From NCBI GenBank assembly GCA_019412865.1, contig DXOJ01000022.1, positions 1 to 11,037 on the forward strand: a stretch of DNA of 11,037 nucleotides, given 5' to 3'. Origin of the DNA: Bacteroides sp. (GTDB taxonomy: Bacteria; Bacteroidota; Bacteroidia; Bacteroidales; Bacteroidaceae). The notes under the pieces were generated by a model. It was not told the origin of the DNA. It did no database searches and saw nothing but the letters and a program-made list of their open reading frames with translations. Of the stretch, positions 6,034-11,037 are shown piece by piece. Position 1 is the first letter of the stretch. Every line of letters starts with the position of its first letter. A program made the translations under genes and the position numbers.

Positions 6034-7970
6034 AAGGTCCAGATTATGTTTTTCTTGATCTTTGTCTGATAAGTCAGAATATTAGACCATGTCATATTGG
6101 TAATATCATTATAATCTTTGCTGAAACGTCCGTTATCATCGTCACCGTCACTGGTACGCGGGTCTTTCCATGCACGAGACTTGTTCATCACAAAATCATA
6201 ACTGAATGTAGACGCAAACTTGATTCCTTTCCAAATGTCGAATGATGCATATACGGTATTGAAAGAACGGGTCGCATATTCTCTCTTAAAATTATAAGAA
6301 TTTGATAACATCGGATTACGGTCATCCAATTTGATTAATGCACGGTTCCAGGTGCCGTCTTCATTCCATATAGGGTCAGACGGTGTGGCTCCATTACGCG
6401 TACCGTAAATTGGAGAAGTATACGATGTCCCCTCTGAATAAGTATCCTGATTCACTTTGGAGAACTGTATCTTTGCACCGATATTCATCCATTTAGCCAT
6501 CTGATAGTCTACATTCAAACGTGCAGAAATACGTTCCAGACCGGAGTTTATCGTAACACCATCCTGCTTCATATAGCCGATGGACGTATAGTATTTAATC
6601 TTTTCCTGTCCGCCGGAAGCTGAAAACTCGTAATTCTGGTGGCTACCGTTACGGAACAGATAATCATCCCAATTCACAAAACCACACCAAGGGATCGGTG
6701 CATACTGGTCAATATTCGAATCGGCATAAGCCCATGCTTCATTCTCGGTCATCCCCTGATGAAGTCCTACCTCATCATCGGTCTTACCACTATAAGTTAA
6801 AGCATAATTTCGAAGCCCCTCGTGGATCAGGTTACGACGTTCCTGTCCGCCCATCAATTCGCGGAAAGGCATGGCAAAATTAGAGAATCCCCAATCCGAT
6901 TTCAATTTAAAGACCGGTTTACCTGCTTTTCCTTGTTTCGTAGTAATAATGACAACGCCATTTGCTGCACGTGAACCATAAAGTGAAGCAGCAGCGGCAT
7001 CCTTGATAACAGTGATGCTTTCAATATCCGATGTATTCAAGGTAGACATTACATCCAAACCGGAATCACTACCAGATGCACCAATATTACCCGACAATAC
7101 GGGAACACCATCCACTACATACAGCGGAGAATTGGAGGCATTGAACGAACCCATGCCACGGATACGGATGGACGTTGACGAACCCGGTATACCCGAACCG
7201 GTATTTACGCTGACACCGGGAGCCGCCCCCTCCAACATCTGTTGGAAAGATACATTAGGCACATCTTTCACAGCATCTGTCTTTACGATACTGGCAGAAC
7301 CTGCATAAGCCGATTTCTTGAAAGTACCATATCCCGTTACAATCACTTCGTCCAACAGGTTATTATCCACTTTCAGGATTATGCTCATCGGCTTGCCGGG
7401 AGTTGCAACGACTTCCTGTGACGTATAACCGATATAAGAAACCATCAGAGTCACTTTCTTGTCTGTAACTTCCAGATGAAAATTACCATCCATATCAGTC
7501 ATCATACCGTTAGTTATACCTTTCACGATGACATTAGCTCCGATTATCGGCTCTCCACTATCTTCAATTACTTTCCCTGTAATCGTATATTTCTCACGTG
7601 CAACAGTTTCCGTCCTAACGGGTTCAGCCTTACGGATGGCAATTACTCCATCATGAACCGTATAAGTCAGTCCGCTATTTCGCAGGCACTTGTTTAGCAC
7701 TTCAGAAATCAGCTCATTCTTCACATCCAGATTTTCCACTCTGACTTTCTTCGCATCATTTGTGCTGTAGATAAAGGTAAAGTCCGTTTGTTTCTGAATT
7801 TCCCAAAGAACCTCATTCAGTGTTACATTTCTGAATTTGGCTGTAACCGTGGTCTGTGCGAATACAGATGCGCGCATCAGCCCTGAAGTCGTAATACAGA
7901 GAAAAAGGAACATCATACAAAGACGTTTTCCATATTTCCCAAATCTGGCAACATTACGTAGTTTTTCCAT
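5934..7970 (-). CDS. N-terminal part of the SusC-like transporter (signal, STN, plug, early barrel)
   Basis: The frame starts at ATG 7970, ten bases after the FecR stop, and encodes 678 residues, of which about the first 640 belong to the transporter. In order: signal peptide about 1-39 (ending SVFAQ); STN domain about 42-113, the small periplasmic signalling domain found in transducing TonB receptors; carboxypeptidase-regulatory-like beta domain about 128-203 (TGKVIEDSGEPIIGANV, then DGNFHLEV and VSYIGYTSQEV); TonB box DEVIVTGYG at 207-215; plug domain about 222-345 with PGVSV, IRIRGMGSFN, PLYVVDGVP and AAAASLYGSRAANGVVIITT. The barrel strands begin after that. Residues 641-678 are out of frame and meaningless (NIIWTFWLVM onward). 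On its own this half lacks most of the barrel and should not make a working transporter. Confidence 0.88.
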   Translation of the reverse strand: MEKLRNVARFGKYGKRLCMMFLFLCITTSGLMRASVFAQTTVTAKFRNVTLNEVLWEIQKQTDFTFIYSTNDAKKVRVENLDVKNELISEVLNKCLRNSGLTYTVHDGVIAIRKAEPVRTETVAREKYTITGKVIEDSGEPIIGANVIVKGITNGMMTDMDGNFHLEVTDKKVTLMVSYIGYTSQEVVATPGKPMSIILKVDNNLLDEVIVTGYGTFKKSAYAGSASIVKTDAVKDVPNVSFQQMLEGAAPGVSVNTGSGIPGSSTSIRIRGMGSFNASNSPLYVVDGVPVLSGNIGASGSDSGLDVMSTLNTSDIESITVIKDAAAASLYGSRAANGVVIITTKQGKAGKPVFKLKSDWGFSNFAMPFRELMGGQERRNLIHEGLRNYALTYSGKTDDEVGLHQGMTENEAWAYADSNIDQYAPIPWCGFVNWDDYLFRNGSHQNYEFSASGGQEKIKYYTSIGYMKQDGVTINSGLERISARLNVDYQMAKWMNIGAKIQFSKVNQDTYSEGTSYTSPIYGTRNGATPSDPIWNEDGTWNRALIKLDDRNPMLSNSYNFKREYATRSFNTVYASFDIWKGIKFASTFSYDFVMNKSRAWKDPRTSDGDDDNGRFSKDYNDITNMTWSNILTYQTKIKKNIIWTFWLVMKSTVRSRMDWELLFLILHAGINRKSTMV

Positions 7971-7980
7971 AAAACAGGGA

Positions 7981-9150
7981 TTAATGATTAGTGAATATTT
8001 TGATAGTTTTTCCTTCTACTGTGACAGTTACTCTACCCGTTTGCTCCAACAATTTCACCAATGGGGTAATCTCATTATAGCGGTTAACATAGCAACCGAA
8101 GCGTAACTCCTTGGTCACCTCATTCTCATAGACTACATCCATATCATACCATCTGGCAAGAGTTTTCATGATGTCGTCCAACCGCTGATCTTTGAAATTG
8201 ATCTTTCCATGTATCCATGAAGTATAAAATGCAGTATCTACATTGCGTACATTGATCTGGTTGCTGCCCGGAGTAATACAAGCCTGTTCCGATGGTTTCA
8301 AAATCCGGTTACTTCCATTTTCAGTCTGTACTTTTACAGAACCGCTGACAAGTGTAGTCTGATATTCTTCGTTTGGGTAAGCTGATATATTAAAAGTAGT
8401 TCCTAATACTTCTATTTTCATCCCTTTGGTTTGCACGATAAAAGGCTGTCCGGTTTTGCTTACTTCAAAATAGGCCTCTCCTTCCAGTTCTACCAAACGG
8501 CGATCCTGTGCAAACTGAACAGGGAACCGAATGGAACTCATGGAATTCAACTGTACTTTACTTCCATCGCTCAACGTCAGCTGATATTCACCACCACGAG
8601 GAACATTTACCTTATTATATGCAAGTTTCTCGGATGTCCGGGCGGGAGCCTGCTGATAATTCAATGCTATAGAATCCACCTGAATGACTGTACCGTCTTT
8701 TTCTTTCAATTCCACACCGGAGGTGGACTTCAAATCAATTGCTTCTCCATTATCCAGAATAAGAACGGCTTTCTTACCACCCGGAACAATTTGTTTCGCT
8801 ACTTGAGATAACGGCTGGGGTTCATTACCGCTCTTATATATTGCCACAGTAGCAATAACCACCGGAAAAATGAAAATAGCAGCATATTTACATATATTCA
8901 GTATCCGATGTCTGAACCGATGGCGTTGGATTTTTCTTTGCACCCCCTCCCATCCGTCCGCTGCATGGAAAGTTTGCCGCTTCTGCATATTCTGCTTTAT
9001 GTTCTCTTCCTTGCAGATTTCCTGAAAAAGGCGTTCGTTTTCGGACGATTCATTTCTCCACCGGGTCAATACCGCCTGTTCCTCTTCCCCAATTTCATCA
9101 GATAAGTATCTGGCAATGAGTTTTGCAATATAGAAATGTTGGTTTATCAT
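7981..9150 (-). CDS. FecR-family anti-sigma factor
   Basis: This 389-residue inner-membrane regulator has an N-terminal cytoplasmic helical region (about 1-80, with ARYLSDEIGEEEQAVLTRWRN) that would hold the ECF sigma factor. One membrane segment follows at about 88-105 (CKYAAIFIFPVVIATVAIY). The periplasmic FecR domain covers about 181-276, with the typical VPRGGEYQLTLSDGSKVQLN, LEGEAYFEV and VLGTTFNISAYPNEE. A C-terminal domain (about 316-386, INFKDQRLDDIMKTLARWY onward) resembles the DUF4974 module common in Bacteroidota FecR proteins, which is thought to contact the STN domain of the partner transporter. It lies between the sigma gene and the SusC gene, with only ten bases to the latter, so the signalling partners are encoded side by side. 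The start ATG at 9150 has no clear Shine-Dalgarno site. Confidence 0.93.
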   Translation of the reverse strand: MINQHFYIAKLIARYLSDEIGEEEQAVLTRWRNESSENERLFQEICKEENIKQNMQKRQTFHAADGWEGVQRKIQRHRFRHRILNICKYAAIFIFPVVIATVAIYKSGNEPQPLSQVAKQIVPGGKKAVLILDNGEAIDLKSTSGVELKEKDGTVIQVDSIALNYQQAPARTSEKLAYNKVNVPRGGEYQLTLSDGSKVQLNSMSSIRFPVQFAQDRRLVELEGEAYFEVSKTGQPFIVQTKGMKIEVLGTTFNISAYPNEEYQTTLVSGSVKVQTENGSNRILKPSEQACITPGSNQINVRNVDTAFYTSWIHGKINFKDQRLDDIMKTLARWYDMDVVYENEVTKELRFGCYVNRYNEITPLVKLLEQTGRVTVTVEGKTIKIFTNH

Positions 9151-9184
9151 AATTCACATGTTTTAATCGTTGTTTATACTAAAA

Positions 9185-9217
9185 CAGGTGAATTGAAAAT
9201 CAGGGTGTATTGAAAAT
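9185..9217 (-). repeat. Tandem direct repeat between the sigma and fecR genes
   Basis: On the plus strand, CAGGTGAATTGAAAAT (9185-9200) is directly followed by CAGGGTGTATTGAAAAT (9201-9217). They differ by one substitution and one extra base. The pair is 35 bases upstream of the fecR start. The 8-mer TTGAAAAT in each copy also occurs at 9816-9823 in the sigma-gene promoter spacer. A regulator or sigma-factor site is possible; no known consensus was recognised. Confidence 0.55.
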
Positions 9218-9235
9218 GTTTTTTTTAAAAAGAAA

Positions 9236-9784
9236 CTATAAAAAGTAAAAAACCAAGTAATAATAGTCTTTCAAATATACACGTAATTTACGGTAGGCAA
9301 TCTTTTTCTGGGAGTGTACCGTTTCGCCGGAAATATTCAGTGTTTCAGCAATTTCCGGATTGCTTTTTCCTTCAAGCGCCAGTTGCATAATGCTTTTCAT
9401 TTGTGGTGGCAGTTTTTCAATGGCCTCCACCAATATCCGGTAACTTTCTTCTGCTATGACCTTGTCTTGAAAAAAAGAATCTTTACTCATTTCCAAAACT
9501 TTCTGTGCATACTCGTTCATTACCTTGGTATGCTCCAATTCATTCAAAGATTTATTGCGTACTGACGTATAGAGGAATGATTTAATCTGATGCACATACA
9601 TGAAATCATCGCGCAACTGCCACAACTTCACAAAGCACTCCTGAACAATATCAGCCGCTAATGCATCATTTTCGACATACTGATTAGCAAACATACATAG
9701 AGATATGTAATATTTGTCGAATATAGAACGAAACTGCGTCTCATCAGTTAACTTAATACTAATATAGTCTGTTGTGCCAATCAC
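9236..9784 (-). CDS. ECF-subfamily RNA polymerase sigma factor
   Basis: The protein is 182 residues from the GTG at 9784, the usual size for extracytoplasmic-function sigma factors. Region 2 (about 18-88) contains FRSIFDKYYISLCMFANQYV and DIVQECFVKLWQ, which bind core polymerase and the -10 element. Region 4 (about 117-170) contains AIEKLPPQMKSIMQLAL and a helix-turn-helix, EIAETLNISGETVHSQKKIA, for -35 recognition. The frame stays open upstream to a TTG at 9838, but that stretch coincides with the predicted promoter, so transcription would start downstream of it; GTG 9784 is the only good start before the conserved region. The product should be held inactive by the FecR protein encoded next and released by ligand signalling through the STN-bearing SusC. 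Likely targets are fecR and the transport genes. The 3' end (YYYLVFYFL) is unusually aromatic. Confidence 0.9.
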   Translation of the reverse strand: MIGTTDYISIKLTDETQFRSIFDKYYISLCMFANQYVENDALAADIVQECFVKLWQLRDDFMYVHQIKSFLYTSVRNKSLNELEHTKVMNEYAQKVLEMSKDSFFQDKVIAEESYRILVEAIEKLPPQMKSIMQLALEGKSNPEIAETLNISGETVHSQKKIAYRKLRVYLKDYYYLVFYFL

Positions 9785-9795
9785 GTATTCTTTAT

Positions 9796-9835
9796 TTTGG
9801 TTACAAATATACCATTTGAAAATTATGTAACCAAA
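9796..9835. repeat. 10-bp perfect inverted repeat around the sigma-gene promoter
   Basis: TTTGGTTACA (9796-9805) and TGTAACCAAA (9826-9835) are perfect reverse complements separated by 20 bases. The arms cover the -33 box and overlap the -7 box of the predicted minus-strand promoter, as expected of an operator for a dimeric regulator. A role as an RNA terminator for the upstream regulator gene is less likely, because the loop is 20 bases and no U-tract follows. Confidence 0.65.
9804..9835 (-). promoter_or_regulatory. Bacteroides-type promoter of the sigma factor gene
   Basis: Read on the minus strand, TTTG (9835-9832) is followed after 20 bases by TATATTTG (9811-9804). Both boxes and the spacing fit the Bacteroides primary-sigma consensus (TTTG, 19-21 bases, TAnnTTTG). 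Transcription would begin near 9797-9800, giving a leader of about 15 bases before GTG 9784. It lies in the 64 bases between the response-regulator stop and the sigma start, so the sigma operon can be expressed independently of the kinase-regulator pair. Confidence 0.72.
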
Positions 9836-9848
9836 CAAAAATGAAAAA

Positions 9849-10565
9849 TCACAATCTTTGTTTCATTACAAAACCCTCAAAAAAGTCGTCCCGGTAACTA
9901 TTACCAATAGCAATTTCATACGATTTTATAAATATATCATTATTGTCAAATGATTCGATGTGATCGGTATTGACTATATAGGATTTATTCACCCGCAAAA
10001 AAACAGATTTGGGTAATAAATCGAATATAGCTTTCAGACTCATGCGAGTAATGATACGCTGGTCGTTCAGTTGAAGAATGACGTAATCTTTCAATCCCTC
10101 AATAAAAAGAATATCGGAGAAATTCACTTTGAAATACCGGCGTTCTGCCTTTACGAAGAAATATTCAGCGGTAACAATCGTTTCGATAGCTTCTTTCTCT
10201 TCTTTCAATAATAGAGAATGGTAGGATAACGCTTTATCCACTGCCTTTTGAAAACGTTCCGCTTCGACAGGCTTAATCAGATAGTCGATTGCATCTACTT
10301 CATAGCTATCCAACGCATATTCTGTATAGGCTGTGGTGAAAATAACCAGTGTCTTTTTGGAAATTGTACGGGCAAACTCTATTCCTGTAATCCCAGGCAT
10401 CTGAATATCCAGAAAAGCCAGATCGACTCCCTGTTGCTCCATAAAGTCGGAAGCAGTTGCAGCACTGTTAAAACTGCCTATCAACTGGAGGTTATCGGAT
10501 TCTTCTATCAATAACTTCATGGCCTCACGTGCCAAGGGTTCATCATCTACAATGATACAATTCAT
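9849..10565 (-). CDS. LytTR-family response regulator
   Basis: This 238-residue two-component regulator has a receiver domain at about 1-118. The acidic pocket is D7 and D8 (IVDDEP), the phosphoacceptor is Asp53 in FLDIQMPG, Thr78 lies in FTTAYTEYA, and Lys98 is in YLIKPV. A short linker rich in Glu and Lys leads to a LytTR DNA-binding domain at about 136-235, with FFVKAERRYFKV, ILFIEGLKDYVIL and the hallmark FLRVNKSYIVN. Such regulators bind short repeat sites as dimers and activate or repress nearby promoters. Its ATG overlaps the kinase TGA as ATGA, so the pair is translationally coupled. It sits immediately upstream of the sigma-factor promoter, making that region an obvious candidate target. 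Key residues are all present. Confidence 0.94.
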   Translation of the reverse strand: MNCIIVDDEPLAREAMKLLIEESDNLQLIGSFNSAATASDFMEQQGVDLAFLDIQMPGITGIEFARTISKKTLVIFTTAYTEYALDSYEVDAIDYLIKPVEAERFQKAVDKALSYHSLLLKEEKEAIETIVTAEYFFVKAERRYFKVNFSDILFIEGLKDYVILQLNDQRIITRMSLKAIFDLLPKSVFLRVNKSYIVNTDHIESFDNNDIFIKSYEIAIGNSYRDDFFEGFVMKQRL

Positions 10566-11037
10566 AATGTTATACTTAAAATTACAGAATAGAGATTTTC
10601 ATCTTCTTTTTGTTCCAACTTATAATGTTCAGGATACAGTAATCCTAACCTACGCTGAATATTGGCAAGTCCGATTCCACCGACTTTACCCTGCCGGACT
10701 GCAACAGCCGGTTTAGAATTCTCACACCGGAATTCCAACCGGTGAGCATCCACCTTAAAAAAGACATGGACATACGAAGAATGCTCACTATCAAAACTAT
10801 GTTTCACCGCATTTTCCACAAAAGGAATGAATAATAAAGGCTGAATCCAAATGGAATCCACTTCTCCCTCCTGCCTCAACGTAAACTGGAAATTGTCACG
10901 GCGTATCTTTTCCAAATTCAGATAGTCATTCAGGAAACGGATATCCGAAGCCAACGAAACTCTTTCACGCGAACTGTCATTAATCTGATACCGCAGCAAA
11001 TCTTCCAGTTTGAAAAGAACTTTGGAAGCTTCTTCCG
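10562..11037 (-). CDS. LytS-type sensor histidine kinase, C-terminal part (runs off the window)
   Basis: The frame is open from the window edge to TGA at 10562-10564; 157 residues are visible and the real start lies beyond 11037. A TTG at 10999 inside it should not be taken as a start, because the family sequence continues upstream (EEASKVLFKLEDLLRYQIND, the end of the His_kinase dimerisation segment). The ATP-binding domain has the N box FIPFVENAVKHSF, with Asn and His of the nucleotide site, and the G box VGGIGLANIQRRL. The phosphoacceptor histidine and the membrane sensor part are off the window. It would phosphorylate the LytTR regulator encoded by the overlapping next gene; the signal it senses cannot be inferred. 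Confidence 0.92.
   Translation of the reverse strand, partial: EEASKVLFKLEDLLRYQINDSSRERVSLASDIRFLNDYLNLEKIRRDNFQFTLRQEGEVDSIWIQPLLFIPFVENAVKHSFDSEHSSYVHVFFKVDAHRLEFRCENSKPAVAVRQGKVGGIGLANIQRRLGLLYPEHYKLEQKEDENLYSVILSITL

Larger units (their letters stand above)
4594..7970 (-). pseudogene. SusC/RagA-like TonB-dependent transporter with STN domain, split by a frameshift
   Basis: Two overlapping frames together make one SusC-family outer-membrane transporter of about 1,125 residues, a normal size for the family. The upstream frame gives signal peptide, STN, carboxypeptidase-like and plug domains and the first part of the barrel; the downstream frame gives the rest. The break is at a run of five A on the coding strand (6049-6053). 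One more A would give KKKHNLDLLAGYE, a usual SusC barrel sequence, and restore a continuous frame. The sequence therefore supports a single-base deletion or a sequencing error in the homopolymer. The downstream half keeps a clean reading frame with no second lesion, so the break is recent, artefactual or tolerated. The role would be TonB-energised import together with SusD, plus signalling to the adjacent FecR protein through the STN domain. If the break is real, transport and signalling here should fail. Confidence 0.85.

Noticed and set aside
9218..9235. A/T run after the sigma gene as a terminator
   Set aside because: There is no GC-rich stem, only a T-rich and A-rich run. The fecR gene follows on the same strand and probably shares the transcript.
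9785..9838. N-terminal extension of the sigma factor from a TTG at 9838
   Set aside because: The stretch encodes MFGYIIFKWYICNQNK, not a sigma-factor start, and coincides with a consensus promoter, so it should not be in the mRNA. GTG at 9784 gives the normal family length.
1..11037. CRISPR arrays, tRNA or rRNA genes, insertion sequences, phage or defence genes
   Set aside because: No regularly spaced repeats, tRNA-like cloverleaf, transposase or recombinase motifs, or nuclease, helicase or toxin domains were found in any convincing frame.

Overview
The window looks like a chromosomal segment of a Bacteroides-type gut bacterium (Bacteroidota). The evidence is a SusC/SusD pair, a FecR-type anti-sigma factor beside an ECF sigma factor, lipoproteins with an SSC or TAC lipobox, AT-rich leaders without clear Shine-Dalgarno sites, and two promoters with the Bacteroides -7 box TAnnTTTG. 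The species cannot be named from the sequence alone.

Layout: positions 1-130 hold no gene I can support. A single plus-strand gene (170-667) encodes a lipoprotein thioredoxin with a CGPC active site, read from a promoter whose -7 box is at 131-138. It is followed by a strong hairpin at 697-731, between convergent transcription units. Everything else lies on the minus strand. In transcription order it is: a truncated LytS-type sensor kinase (11037 down to 10562), a LytTR response regulator (10565-9849, ATGA overlap with the kinase), an ECF sigma factor (start probably GTG at 9784, stop at 9236), a FecR-like anti-sigma factor (9150-7981), a SusC-like TonB-dependent transporter with an N-terminal STN signalling domain (7970-4594), a SusD-like lipoprotein (4567-3110), and two paralogous PPP-type metallophosphoesterases, one a lipoprotein (3085-1919) and one with an ordinary signal peptide (1898-750).

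How they probably work together: the STN domain of the SusC protein, the membrane-spanning FecR protein and the ECF sigma factor form the standard trans-envelope signalling chain, in which substrate binding at the outer membrane releases the sigma factor to switch on the transport genes. The SusC/SusD pair would import a ligand, and the two secreted phosphatases would act on a phosphorylated substrate outside the cytoplasm. No glycoside hydrolase, lyase or sulfatase is present, so the cargo is more likely a phosphorylated compound or peptide than a typical polysaccharide; this is inference. The kinase and regulator sit directly upstream and may add a second input.

Main oddities: the susC-like gene is split by a one-base frameshift in a run of five A (6049-6053); a 10-bp perfect inverted repeat surrounds the predicted sigma-gene promoter; a tandem 16/17-bp direct repeat lies just upstream of fecR; the lipoprotein phosphatase has GDHE where its paralogue and the family have GNHE; and the thioredoxin gene has an internal ATG with a textbook Shine-Dalgarno site that could yield a form without the lipoprotein signal.
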